DNA from: Oceanidesulfovibrio marinus
GTDB taxonomy: Bacteria > Desulfobacterota > Desulfovibrionia > Desulfovibrionales > Desulfovibrionaceae
Assembly (NCBI RefSeq): GCF_013085545.1
Contig: NZ_CP039543.1
Coordinates: forward strand, 2,108,001-2,172,000
DNA length: 64,000 nt
Reading direction: 5' to 3'
The position numbers and the translations under genes are program-made. Below the pieces are notes generated by a model. The model worked only from the letters and a program-made list of their open reading frames with translations. It was not told the origin of the DNA and did not search any database. Position 1 is the stretch's first letter. Every line of letters starts with the position of its first letter. Below, piece after piece: positions 47,328-57,336 of this stretch.

Positions 47328-48179
47328 ATGGCTCTCTCCGCAAGTCACATCAAACGACTTGCCACGGCCGGCGTGCTCATTGCTGTCCTCGCCGTCTGTC
47401 TCGTCATCGGCGGGATCGCCTACTACGCGCTCGTGGGCGCGGCTACACTCATCGGCCTCTGGGAGTTCTACGGCCTGTTCTCCCTGCCGCTGCATGCGCG
47501 CCTGGGCGGCATAGTCCTCTACGTCCTGATGCTCGCCGTCACCTACTTCTTCACGCCCATGGCCGGCTTCATCGTGGCGTTGTCCAGCTTTTGGGTGGTG
47601 AACGTCGCCTACACGTTCATCTGCGGCGAGGAGCTCCAGCCGGACGTGCCCTCGCGCTACTCCACGCACCTGGTCATGCCCACCGGTCTGGTCTACGTGG
47701 GCTGCTCCATTCTGACCTTTCTGATCATGACCCCGGCCGAGGCCGCGCTGGTCGTCGCGCTTGCGGCCGTGTCCGATACGGCGGCGTACTATGCCGGCTC
47801 GTACATCGGCGGCCCCAAGATATGGCCTTCCATCAGCCCCAAGAAGACCTGGGCCGGCTCCCTGGCCTCGGTGGTCGGCACGGCCCTGGCTGCACTCGTG
47901 GCGGGCATGGTTTTCGGCAAGCTTCTGCCGGGCATGGCCGGGCTGCACTGGTCACTCCTGCCGGTGCTCGGCGCCGCCCTGGCCATTGCCGCGCAGCTCG
48001 GCGACTTCTTCGAGTCGGCCATCAAGCGCACCGTGGGCGTCAAGGACGCCGGCAACCTCCTGCCGGGCCACGGCGGCCTGCTGGACCGCATCGACGGCCT
48101 GTTGCTGGCCGCGCCCGTGTACGTAATCCTGTGCTACGCCCTGCCCAAGGTTTTCGCCCTCTTCGGCTCCGCGGCCTAG
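47328..48179 (+). CDS. cdsA: phosphatidate cytidylyltransferase
   Basis: A 283-residue polytopic membrane enzyme that makes CDP-diacylglycerol. About eight helices are present. The C-terminal signature spans SDTAAYYAGSYIGGPK, SPKKTWAGSLA, GDFFESAIKR and KDAGNLLPGHGGLLDRIDG, the CDP-alcohol metal-site motif of the family. AAGGAG precedes the ATG and overlaps the end of uppS. Confidence 0.96.
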   Translation: MALSASHIKRLATAGVLIAVLAVCLVIGGIAYYALVGAATLIGLWEFYGLFSLPLHARLGGIVLYVLMLAVTYFFTPMAGFIVALSSFWVVNVAYTFICGEELQPDVPSRYSTHLVMPTGLVYVGCSILTFLIMTPAEAALVVALAAVSDTAAYYAGSYIGGPKIWPSISPKKTWAGSLASVVGTALAALVAGMVFGKLLPGMAGLHWSLLPVLGAALAIAAQLGDFFESAIKRTVGVKDAGNLLPGHGGLLDRIDGLLLAAPVYVILCYALPKVFALFGSAA

Positions 48180-48195
48180 CCGCATCCTGCGCCAC

Positions 48196-49425
<1,230 letters not shown>

Positions 49426-49476
49426 AACGGCCCTGTTTTTCCGGCCCCCATCCTTCAGGAGGTTCCACATACCGCC

Positions 49477-50547
49477 ATGCAAAGCGTCGCGGCATTCATC
49501 ATTGTTCTAGGCGTGCTCATCGCCTTCCACGAGCTCGGCCACTTCCTCGTTGCCAAGCTCATGGGCATGGGCGTGAAAACATACTCCCTCGGCTTCGGCC
49601 CCAAGGTATTCGGCAAGCGCTACGGCCAGACCGAGTACCGCCTCTCCTGGATTCCCCTGGGCGGCTATGTCTCCCTGGTGGGCGAGCGCGAGGACGACCA
49701 GCTTGAGGAAGGATTTACCGCCCGCGAGCACTTCAACCGCCGGCCCGCCTGGCAGCGCACCCTCGTGATCCTGGCCGGCCCGGTCTTCAACGTCATCCTG
49801 GCCTGGCTCATCTTCTGGGGTCTGTTCTGGGCCCAGGGCATGTACGAGCCCCTGCCCGTAATCGGACAGGTGCAGGAAGAGTCCCCGGCCGCCGCAGCCG
49901 GCATCATGAAGGGCGACCGCATCCTTACGGTGAACGGCAAGGAGATCGACACCTGGAGCGACCTCTCCAACACCATCTCGGCCAGCAATGGCACGGAAGT
50001 GACCCTGACCATCGAGCGCGGCGACGAGACCATCACCAAGGCCCTGAAGCCCAAGCTGATGACCCGCCCCAACCTCTTTGGCGAGGACGAGAAGAGCTAC
50101 CTCATCGGCATCGTGGGCTCAGGCGACCACCGCGTGGTGCCCGTGAGCGGCGGTTCCGCGGCGGTCCTGTCCATCGAACGCACCTGGGACTACATATCCC
50201 TCACCGTGCAGGGCTTTGCCAAGCTCATCGAGCGCGCCATCCCGCTGGACACCGTGGGCGGTCCCATCATGATCGCCCAGCTGGTGAGCCAGCAGGCCCA
50301 GCAGGGCTTCGGCAACCTGCTCGCACTCACGGCGCTTATCAGCGTCAACCTGGCCATCATCAACCTTTTGCCCATTCCCGTGCTGGACGGCGGGCACATC
50401 CTCTTTCTGATTATAGAGATGATCCGCCGCAAGCCGGTCAGCCCACGGGTTCAGGAGATGACCTTCCGGGTCGGCTTCGTCCTGCTCATCACGCTCATGC
50501 TTCTGGCTACATACAATGACATCGCCCGAATATTCGGCGGCTCCTGA
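49477..50547 (+). CDS. rseP: site-2 protease RseP
   Basis: A 356-residue intramembrane zinc protease. It has HELGH (His18, Glu19, His22) in the first membrane helix, GGYVSLVGEREDD after it, one PDZ domain (about 115-190, SPAAAAGIMKGDRILTVNG), and the third ligand in NLLPIPVLDGGH. It cleaves membrane-anchored anti-sigma factors and leftover signal peptides. It has one PDZ domain where E. coli RseP has two. AGGAGG precedes the ATG. bamA, the usual next gene, is replaced by tsaB. Confidence 0.95.
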   Translation: MQSVAAFIIVLGVLIAFHELGHFLVAKLMGMGVKTYSLGFGPKVFGKRYGQTEYRLSWIPLGGYVSLVGEREDDQLEEGFTAREHFNRRPAWQRTLVILAGPVFNVILAWLIFWGLFWAQGMYEPLPVIGQVQEESPAAAAGIMKGDRILTVNGKEIDTWSDLSNTISASNGTEVTLTIERGDETITKALKPKLMTRPNLFGEDEKSYLIGIVGSGDHRVVPVSGGSAAVLSIERTWDYISLTVQGFAKLIERAIPLDTVGGPIMIAQLVSQQAQQGFGNLLALTALISVNLAIINLLPIPVLDGGHILFLIIEMIRRKPVSPRVQEMTFRVGFVLLITLMLLATYNDIARIFGGS

Positions 50548-51352
50548 TTCCAGCCCCGTGCTCTGCCTCAACGGGGCCGAGATGCATATCCAGCTCTGCC
50601 TCCTCGCCCCGGCTCAGGCCGGCGGCGGGGGGGCGTACCGGCTGCTACGCTTCGAGGAACACGCCGTGGCCGGACGCGCCAACCCGGTGCTCGTGCCGGC
50701 CATGCAGCGCGTGCTGGAGGAGGCATCCATCCCGCTGGAGCGCGGCGGTTTGCGCCTGGCCTGCGTACGCGGACCGGGCAGCTTCACCGGGCTCCGGCTC
50801 ACCCTGTCCGCCTGTCTGGGTCTGGCCGAAGCGCTGGAGCTTCCCCTGGCCGGCATGGACTACCTGCCCCTGGCCGCACGCGCCGTGATCCAGGCCATCC
50901 CACCGAAAAAGATGGGCCCTGGCACGCTGTTCATGGTCACCCACGCCCGCAGACGGCAGGTCTACTGCCAGGGCTTCTCCCTGCCTGACGGCGAGCCCGT
51001 GACCGCGCCGGACGTGCTGATGCTGGAGGATGTTCCGGCTTTGGTGGCCGCGCATCCCGGTATCCGCCTGCTGGTCGGCACTGGTATGGAGCGCAACCGC
51101 GAGCCGCTGGAGGAGCTCTTTGCCCAGGCGCAGGTGGACGTAGCCGTGCTGCCCGTGGACATGGCCCACCCCACGCCCAAGGCGTTCATCACCGAGGCCG
51201 CGAATCTCACCTTCTCCCGGCAGCCCATCGAGCCGCTCTATCTGCGCGGCTCCGACGCCGAGGAAAACCTGCCCGCCATTGCCGCCCTGCGCGGCCTTTC
51301 TGCGGAAGAAGCGCGGGAAAAAATTCTGCGCGCCCGCGCCGATTCCGAGTAA
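50516..51352 (+). CDS. tsaB: tRNA threonylcarbamoyladenosine biosynthesis protein TsaB
   Basis: A 278-residue partner of TsaD in making t6A37 of ANN-decoding tRNAs. It belongs to the ASKHA fold with the motif VRGPGSFTGLRLTLSACLGLAEAL. It lacks the metal-binding residues of TsaD, as expected of a TsaB-type scaffold. It starts 32 bases inside rseP, so translation is coupled. It is the last gene before the flagellin locus. Confidence 0.9.
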   Translation: MTSPEYSAAPDSSPVLCLNGAEMHIQLCLLAPAQAGGGGAYRLLRFEEHAVAGRANPVLVPAMQRVLEEASIPLERGGLRLACVRGPGSFTGLRLTLSACLGLAEALELPLAGMDYLPLAARAVIQAIPPKKMGPGTLFMVTHARRRQVYCQGFSLPDGEPVTAPDVLMLEDVPALVAAHPGIRLLVGTGMERNREPLEELFAQAQVDVAVLPVDMAHPTPKAFITEAANLTFSRQPIEPLYLRGSDAEENLPAIAALRGLSAEEAREKILRARADSE

Positions 51353-51404
51353 CCAACTGTATTTATTCGATCAACACCTGCACTAAATCTTTCTTAAGCC
51401 CCCC

Positions 51405-51431
51405 TAAAGACTTTCCAGGGACAGTCGATCT
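51405..51431 (+). promoter_or_regulatory. sigma-28 (FliA) promoter of the flagellin gene
   Basis: TAAAGACT-N11-GTCGATCT matches the FliA consensus TAAAGTTT-N11-GCCGATAA in spacing and most positions. It lies about 110 bases before the flagellin start codon, so the mRNA leader is about 100 bases. Confidence 0.8.
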
Positions 51432-51455
51432 TTTAGAGTAACACGCCGGGGAAAT

Positions 51456-51475
51456 AGGCCAAACGGAATTGGCCT
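51456..51475 (+). promoter_or_regulatory. leader hairpin of fliC, CsrA-binding type
   Basis: AGGCCAA and TTGGCCT form a 7-pair stem whose loop is ACGGAA, the loop sequence preferred by CsrA. The ribosome site AGGAGGA before fliC provides a second GGA. A GTGTTTTTTG run follows the hairpin, so it could also be the tsaB terminator read from upstream. Confidence 0.6.
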
Positions 51476-51539
51476 GTGTTTTTTGCCCCGCAGCTCGGCA
51501 TGGACGCCGAGACGTACACTCTTCAAGGAGGAAGCAATC

Positions 51540-52433
51540 ATGTCTCTGGTTATCAATCACAACCTGATGGCCACGAATGCAGCGCGCAACCTGCGCTCTT
51601 CGTATGGCGACCTTGGCACCTCTGTCCGCCGTCTCTCCTCCGGCCTCCGGGTCGGCACGGCAGCTGACGATGCCGCCGGTCTGGCAATTCGCGAGCTCAT
51701 GCGCGCGGACATCTCCGCCCTCAACCAAGGCGTGCGCAACGCCAACGACGCGATCAGCCTGATCCAGACGGCCGACGGCGCCCTGGGCGTTATCGATGAA
51801 AAGCTGATCCGCATGAAGGAACTGGCCGAGCAGGCCTCCACCGGTACCTACAACTCGGATCAGCGTCTGATCATCGACTCCGAGTATCAGGCCATGGCTT
51901 CGGAAATCACCCGTATCGCCAACGCCACGGACTTCAACGGCGTCTACCTGCTCAACGGCAACCTGTCTTCGAGCAGCCACGACGGCTCCGGTCTGCAGTC
52001 CACCGGCAAGATGAAGGTCCACTTCGGCACGGCCAACGACTCCGCCGAGGACTACTACTACATCCAGATCAACAGCGCGACCGCGTCGAGCCTGGGTGTG
52101 GGCAACCAGTCCGCCGAGGGCGACGGCTTCTCCATCTCCACGCAGGAAGGCGCGCAGAAGGCTCTCGTGGCCCTGGAAAACGCCATTGTCTCCAAGGACA
52201 AGATCCGCGCGAACCTGGGCGCTATGCAGAACCGCCTGCAGAACACCATCACCAACCTGGAGATCCAGTCCGAGAACCTGCAGGCCGCCGAGTCCCGCAT
52301 CTCCGACGTGGACGTTTCCTCGGAGATGACGAACTTCGTGCGCAACCAGATCCTCACCCAGTCCGCAGTGGCCATGCTCTCGCAGGCCAACTCCCTGCCG
52401 CGGATGGCGATGCAGCTGCTGGGCGGTGGCTAG
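51540..52433 (+). CDS. fliC: flagellin
   Basis: A 297-residue filament subunit. The N-terminal D0/D1 region starts SLVINHNLMATNAARNL and contains RLSSGLRVGTAADDAAGLAI. The C-terminal D1/D0 region has NTITNLEIQSENLQAAESRI and ends with an amphipathic helix. The surface domain between them is short (about 100 residues). AAGGAGGAAGC precedes the ATG. Transcription should depend on FliA and translation may depend on CsrA/FliW, from the leader features. Confidence 0.97.
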   Translation: MSLVINHNLMATNAARNLRSSYGDLGTSVRRLSSGLRVGTAADDAAGLAIRELMRADISALNQGVRNANDAISLIQTADGALGVIDEKLIRMKELAEQASTGTYNSDQRLIIDSEYQAMASEITRIANATDFNGVYLLNGNLSSSSHDGSGLQSTGKMKVHFGTANDSAEDYYYIQINSATASSLGVGNQSAEGDGFSISTQEGAQKALVALENAIVSKDKIRANLGAMQNRLQNTITNLEIQSENLQAAESRISDVDVSSEMTNFVRNQILTQSAVAMLSQANSLPRMAMQLLGGG

Positions 52434-52468
52434 GCCATGGCCCGCGCTTCATAACACAATAAATCCTG

Positions 52469-52496
52469 GCCGGACCGCCTTTCGTGGCGGTCCGGC
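52469..52496 (+). terminator. terminator after fliC
   Basis: GCCGGACCGCC and GGCGGTCCGGC form a perfect 11-pair stem with a 6-base loop. The T content afterwards is low, but the position, 36 bases after the stop, supports termination. Confidence 0.75.
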
Positions 52497-52509
52497 TGTA
52501 CTCGTTCCA

Positions 52510-52525
52510 TGGCACTGAGTTTGCA
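52510..52525 (+). promoter_or_regulatory. sigma-54 promoter of fliD
   Basis: TGGCACTGAGTTTGCA matches the -24/-12 consensus TGGCACG-N4-TTGCA except at one position, with exact GG-GC spacing. It lies about 60 bases before fliD. Confidence 0.75.
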
Positions 52526-52583
52526 AAACATACCGGGAATCCCTTTCTCAAGGGAATATTCTACCCAGTAGGAGCATACAGCC

Positions 52584-54299
52584 ATGGCTGACGATCTTCT
52601 TTCAGGACAAATAAACTTCACCGGTCTTGGCTCTGGAACCGACTTCCAGACCATGATCGATAAGCTCATCGAGATCGAGGGGACGCACAAGCGTAAGCTC
52701 GAGAACTGGAAGCAGGAGTGGGAGCTCAAGAACGAGGCCATCACGCATATCAACTCCGCCATGCTCGAGCTACGCACCACGCTCTCCAGCATGGACACCA
52801 TGAACTCGTTCCTCACCAAGAACGTGGCCAGCACCAACGAAGGTGTGCTCACGGCTTCGGCCGACGCCGACGCCGAGGTGGCGACCCACTCCGTCCAGAT
52901 AAAGCAACTCGCCAAAAACGCCATCATCGTTTCCAAGACAGGGTACGCCAACAAAGATGACAAGGTCGTCGGGTCCTCCAGCGAGCAGTTTGCATACTCC
53001 TACGCTGGCGAGGAATACGCCCTGGACGTCGCCGCGGGCACCACGCTCGAAGGGCTCGTCAACCTGATCAACAGTGATCCGGACAACCCCGGCGTGCGCG
53101 CCAGCCTGGTCAGCGACGGCAGCAACTACCACCTGCAGATTCGCGGGCTGGATCTCGGCTCCAACGCCTCGTTGTCCTTCAACGCCACCGCGTCCACCAT
53201 GACCGACCCCGGCTTTGACGACGCCTCTGACTTTGAGACCACACAGGTCAACCAGAACGCCATGTTCAAGGTGGACGGCTGGCCTTCTGCCTCTGACGCC
53301 TGGATACAAACCGACTCCAACACCGTGTCCGACGTCATCGAAGGCATCACTCTGAACTTCAAAAGCACGGGCGACTCGCCGCCCACCGAAGTCCAGATAT
53401 CCGTCGCCACCGACCTGGAGGGCGTCAGCGAAAACGTGCACACCTTCGTTGAAAAGGTTAACGAAGTCCGCAGCATGATGATGGAGCTCACCAAGTTTGA
53501 CGATGTGGAGCAGCGAGGCTCCATCATGACGGGCAACTATGCCTTCCAGCTTGTGGACAGCCAGCTGAAGCAGGCATCTGCCGGTCTTGCCAAGGGTTTT
53601 ATCCATTACGACGAAGGGCCGCCTCCGACTGGCGACTTCTACTCCACCCTGTCCCAGGTCGGCATTCTCACGGATGCGGAAAAAGGCTCCGCCACGGAAG
53701 GCCTGCTCGTCATCGATGAAGAGCTGCTCGCCGACACCCTGGCCTCGAATGTGGATGCGGTCGCCGCCCTCTTTGCCGCGGACAGCATTGGCGACCAGAA
53801 GGTCGATTCCGGCAACTTCAGCTACTACTCCCATCTGCTCGTGACCGAACCCGGCGCCTATGATGTGAAGTACGAGGTTTCGGGGGGGGCTATCACCTCC
53901 GCCTCCATTGCCGGCAGCACGGCCAAGGTGGACAACTCGGCAGGCACCATCACCGCCATGGACGGCCCGGCCAAGGGTCTGGTAATCAAGATCAACGACT
54001 TTCCCAACGATTCTTCGGGATCTGGTGTCATCCAGATCAAGCAGGGCAAGACCGGCGAGCTGGCCAATCTGCTCAAGCAGCTCACCAGCCAGGAATCCGG
54101 CCCCATGCACATTCTGGAGGATAACTACGACGACATCATCCAGAGCATCGACAAGAAAATCGACTACGAGACGGTCCGGCTGGACCGGATGGCCCGCGAC
54201 CTGCGCAACAGGTTCGCCCGCCTCGAAGCCACTCTCGGCCAATACGATCAGATAAACACCTCGCTCGCCAGCCAGATCGGCCAGCTCAGCCAGAAATAA
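52584..54299 (+). CDS. fliD: flagellar filament cap protein FliD
   Basis: A 571-residue hook-associated protein 2, which caps the growing filament and inserts flagellin. The N-terminal FliD_N domain (FTGLGSGTDFQTMIDKLIEI) leads into a coiled-coil leg. The C-terminal region has IDKKIDYETVRLDRMARDLR and ends SQIGQLSQK, the helical polymerisation region. TAGGAG is upstream. It is probably transcribed with fliS from the sigma-54 promoter. Confidence 0.96.
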   Translation: MADDLLSGQINFTGLGSGTDFQTMIDKLIEIEGTHKRKLENWKQEWELKNEAITHINSAMLELRTTLSSMDTMNSFLTKNVASTNEGVLTASADADAEVATHSVQIKQLAKNAIIVSKTGYANKDDKVVGSSSEQFAYSYAGEEYALDVAAGTTLEGLVNLINSDPDNPGVRASLVSDGSNYHLQIRGLDLGSNASLSFNATASTMTDPGFDDASDFETTQVNQNAMFKVDGWPSASDAWIQTDSNTVSDVIEGITLNFKSTGDSPPTEVQISVATDLEGVSENVHTFVEKVNEVRSMMMELTKFDDVEQRGSIMTGNYAFQLVDSQLKQASAGLAKGFIHYDEGPPPTGDFYSTLSQVGILTDAEKGSATEGLLVIDEELLADTLASNVDAVAALFAADSIGDQKVDSGNFSYYSHLLVTEPGAYDVKYEVSGGAITSASIAGSTAKVDNSAGTITAMDGPAKGLVIKINDFPNDSSGSGVIQIKQGKTGELANLLKQLTSQESGPMHILEDNYDDIIQSIDKKIDYETVRLDRMARDLRNRFARLEATLGQYDQINTSLASQIGQLSQK

Positions 54300-54323
54300 G
54301 CATTACGTACGGAGTCCTCATCC

Positions 54324-55139
54324 ATGCAGAAGGCAGCGCAAGCCTACTTACAGACGCAAGTCTCCACGACCTCCCAGGGCGAGCTTCTGCTCATGCTCTA
54401 CGACGGAGCCGTCAAGTTTCTGCGCCAGGCACAGGCGAAGATCCTCGAAAAGGATTACGCCCAAAAGGGCATCCTCATCTCCAAGGCGCTGGACATCATC
54501 GCCGAGCTGGACGGCAGCCTCAACGCCCAGAAGGGCGGGGAAATCGCGCAGAACCTGCACAACCTCTACTTCTACTGCAACACCCGCCTGCTGCTGGCCA
54601 ACATGAACATGGACACCGCACTCGTCGACGAGGTTATCGACATCCTCTCCGGCCTGCGCTCCGCCTACTCGGAGATCATCGAAAAGCAGGGCGGCGCGCA
54701 GCCTGCGCCCCAGGCGGCACCCAGGCAGTCTGGTCCGCGGCCTCCAGTGCTGCTCAACAAGGACGGCGCCGACAATGACGCCGCTCCGGCCTCGGAGCAA
54801 GCTCAGCCCCAGCGCGGCCAATCGCCTCTGGAATCCCTGGCCACGCACATCGCCCGCAACCCAGCTCCGGCCAAGGCCCCTGCCGCTCCGTCAGCGCCGA
54901 AACAGGCTCCTGCAAAGCAGGCCGCCCCGGATGCACCGGCAAAATCGGCCGCCCCGGACGTCAACCAGGACGCCGCGCCTGCGCAGGTCGCCGAAGTCAA
55001 CGGACAGGGAGCCGCCGCAGCGCCGCAGCAGGCCCAGCAGCCGGAAGAGCAGCCCCAACCGGCCGCGCCGAGCCCCAACAGAGGCCGCCTGCTGGCCGGG
55101 GCGTCCATCTACAAGAAGATGGCCTCGCAATCCAACTAG
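54324..55139 (+). CDS. fliS: flagellin chaperone FliS with long disordered tail
   Basis: Residues 1 to about 125 are a normal FliS: AYLQTQVSTTSQGELLLMLY, then the helical bundle around LNAQKGGEIAQNLHNLY, with the ending typical of the family. FliS binds the C-terminus of flagellin and prevents early polymerisation. Residues 126-271 are an Ala/Pro/Gln-rich, low-complexity tail, roughly doubling the usual 120-140 residue length. The tail looks disordered and ends with a basic helix (RLLAGASIYKKMASQSN). It follows fliD by 24 bases. Confidence 0.92.
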   Translation: MQKAAQAYLQTQVSTTSQGELLLMLYDGAVKFLRQAQAKILEKDYAQKGILISKALDIIAELDGSLNAQKGGEIAQNLHNLYFYCNTRLLLANMNMDTALVDEVIDILSGLRSAYSEIIEKQGGAQPAPQAAPRQSGPRPPVLLNKDGADNDAAPASEQAQPQRGQSPLESLATHIARNPAPAKAPAAPSAPKQAPAKQAAPDAPAKSAAPDVNQDAAPAQVAEVNGQGAAAAPQQAQQPEEQPQPAAPSPNRGRLLAGASIYKKMASQSN

Positions 55140-55170
55140 AGCCGAGCTGAAAAAGCCGGGCTTCAGCAGT

Positions 55171-55198
55171 TAAAGAATTCCCCGCTTCTGACCGAGTA
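55171..55198 (+). promoter_or_regulatory. possible sigma-28 promoter of the repeat protein
   Basis: TAAAGAAT-N12-ACCGAGTA resembles TAAAGTTT-N11-GCCGATAA with one extra spacer base. It ends about 37 bases before the repeat-protein start codon. Confidence 0.45.
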
Positions 55199-55235
55199 GT
55201 TTATTAGAACTACGAACCTGGTCCAGGAGCGAACC

Positions 55236-57089
55236 ATGGATGGGATATTCGAGGTCGGGCCCGGCACCCTGCCGATAGAAGCTCACGTTGCGCAACCTGC
55301 CCCTGTCGGTGATTTCCCCCAAAAGAGCGGGAAGGAGTCGAGTGCTTCCGCGCCCGGCGGCGATACCGTTGAAATATCCAATGCAGGACGCGAACTGCTT
55401 GCAGCCGCTCCGGTCCCTGAGAACGCTCACGAGCCCGTCACCGACATCCCGCTCGGTGTTGAGCATCTAGAGGACACCGGACCCGTCGCCGTTGGAGCTG
55501 ATCAGGAGTTCGAACTCGGGGATTCCATTGCCGAGATGACGACACGCTCCGGACGACGCGTGACCATACACGGCATCAATGGGAGTGCGGGCGACGAATC
55601 CCAGTCAGCCAAGTTCATGCTTTCCATTGCAGGGGCCGAGGGAGAAGCAGAGCAGCGCTATCTTGTCTCCAGCAGCACGATCGTCAACGAGGATGAATCC
55701 GGAGCGCTGCACATAGAAGCATTTGGAAGTTCAAGCGCGACTTCCGGGGACGATTTCATCGTCCTCCTCAACGATTATTACAGATCCATTGAAAGCGGCG
55801 ACGGAGATGACGTTGTCGTGGCTCTCGAAGGCACCTCCCAGAACATCAGCACAGGCGCCGGCAACGACACCGTCATACTCACCTCGGCGTATAACGGATC
55901 AATCGACACGGGAAGCGGCGACGACTACATCAAAGCCAAGACGATCCGGAATGGAAACATCCAGACAGGCGCCGGCAACGATGTCATTACCGCCGACAGC
56001 CTGGGCAACGGCATAAGCGGCAATACCTCCCTCACTGTTGATACCGGCTCCGGCAACGACACGATCCAGGCAAACACCATCGCCACCACCATGGGCGGCA
56101 ACGCCGAGGTGGACATCGATATGGGCGAGGGCAACGATACCATCAGCGCCAGCTACATGGGCGGCTTCTCCAGCGGAAACGCCATATTCCGACTGCATAC
56201 CGGATCGGGCGACGACCGCATTTCCAGCTCCTATCTGGGCGTCATGAACGAAGGAAACGTCCTGGTCGATGCAGACACCGGCGCGGGCCGGGATTCGGCA
56301 GACATCAGCTGGCTCGGCTCACTGTCCGGTGGAAACTCGGAAGTCAACCTGAGCATGGGCAGGGACAACGACAAGCTGTCCGCATCATGGATTGGGGCCG
56401 GACTCTCGGACAATGCAAGCGTGAACGTCGACATGGGCGACGGGGATGATTCCGTCGACAGCAGTTGGGTGAGCGCAATAACAGGCGGAAACGCGCAAGT
56501 GAATCTGAGCTTGGGCAACGGTAACGACAGATTCACCAGCTCGTGGGTCGGGTTCGGCATGAGCGGCAATGCCCAGGTCAACGTCTCCACCGGGGACGGC
56601 AACGACTTCGTGCGCATCCACTGGCTCGGCACGGAGCTTGCCGGCAATGCCAAGGTGAACCTGGACACCGGCGCCGGGGACGACTCGGTGTACGCTGATT
56701 GGATCGGTACCTTTCTGGCGGGCAACTCCCAGGTGAACATAACGACTGGGACTGGCAACGATTCCCTGTCCGCGACCCACATTGCAACCGACCTGATCGA
56801 AAATTCCTCGGTGAATATCGATACCGGCGACGGCGACGACCGGTTGTATGCTTCTGTTGTTGGCAACCAACTGCTCGGCAATGCCCGGTTGCATGTGGAC
56901 ATGGGGAATGGCAACGACCAGCTGGCTTTTGGCGAGCTTGGCAGGGAATCACGCGGCGAGTCAGGGTTCTCCATCAACATGGGGGCGGGATCTGACTCCA
57001 AGCATGTCGCGCAGATGTACGCAAAAGCCAGTGCCGATGCCGGCGACGAAGCAGCAGCGCAAAAGACGGGGACGGATATCGCCGCGTAG
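55236..57089 (+). CDS. flagellar-locus repeat protein with 26-residue GxGND repeats
   Basis: A 617-residue acidic protein with no recognised family. The N-terminal 100 residues are low-complexity and contain GGDTVEISNAGRELL. From residue 184 to about 589 it is built of 17 tandem units. The first three are 19 residues (I-x-T-G-x-G-N-D-x-V pattern ending NGN), the next thirteen are exactly 26 residues with consensus xDTGxGNDxxxxSWxGxxxxGNAxVN, and the last is partial. The G-x-G-N/D-D core recalls calcium-binding RTX nonapeptides, but the period differs, so a wide beta-solenoid is inferred. There is no signal peptide and no type I secretion gene nearby. Its position after fliC-fliD-fliS suggests export by, or a role with, the flagellum. 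Confidence 0.8.
   Translation: MDGIFEVGPGTLPIEAHVAQPAPVGDFPQKSGKESSASAPGGDTVEISNAGRELLAAAPVPENAHEPVTDIPLGVEHLEDTGPVAVGADQEFELGDSIAEMTTRSGRRVTIHGINGSAGDESQSAKFMLSIAGAEGEAEQRYLVSSSTIVNEDESGALHIEAFGSSSATSGDDFIVLLNDYYRSIESGDGDDVVVALEGTSQNISTGAGNDTVILTSAYNGSIDTGSGDDYIKAKTIRNGNIQTGAGNDVITADSLGNGISGNTSLTVDTGSGNDTIQANTIATTMGGNAEVDIDMGEGNDTISASYMGGFSSGNAIFRLHTGSGDDRISSSYLGVMNEGNVLVDADTGAGRDSADISWLGSLSGGNSEVNLSMGRDNDKLSASWIGAGLSDNASVNVDMGDGDDSVDSSWVSAITGGNAQVNLSLGNGNDRFTSSWVGFGMSGNAQVNVSTGDGNDFVRIHWLGTELAGNAKVNLDTGAGDDSVYADWIGTFLAGNSQVNITTGTGNDSLSATHIATDLIENSSVNIDTGDGDDRLYASVVGNQLLGNARLHVDMGNGNDQLAFGELGRESRGESGFSINMGAGSDSKHVAQMYAKASADAGDEAAAQKTGTDIAA
55785..57002 (+). repeat. tandem repeat region (19- then 26-codon units)
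   Basis: In-frame tandem repeats within the preceding gene: three units of 57 bases followed by thirteen of 78 bases and a partial end. Nucleotide identity between units is modest while the protein pattern is kept, so the array is old and under selection, not a fresh microsatellite-type expansion. Confidence 0.85.
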
Positions 57090-57336
57090 CTGCCACACGC
57101 TGTCGTCTTGCCACGCATTCTGAAGCGCCGCGGATACGCCGGCTCGGCATGCGACATCCAGTGGGCGCGCTCTTGAGCGGCCAATGCTGCATTCTGCGGT
57201 AACCGTCTGCGCAAGCGCCTTTCCCTCACCCCGCCACAGTCCTGTCCAGTAGTGCCCTCTCTTTCCTGCCCTCCTGGCATGTCCAGTATGCGCAAAAGGT
57301 TGCGCTTCCCTGCGTTTTGAGGGCACCATCACGGCC

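Noticed and set aside
55785-57002. Periodic repeat considered as a CRISPR-like or satellite array
   Set aside because: The repeats are in frame, of 57 and 78 bases, with conserved protein pattern and divergent bases; there are no spacers.
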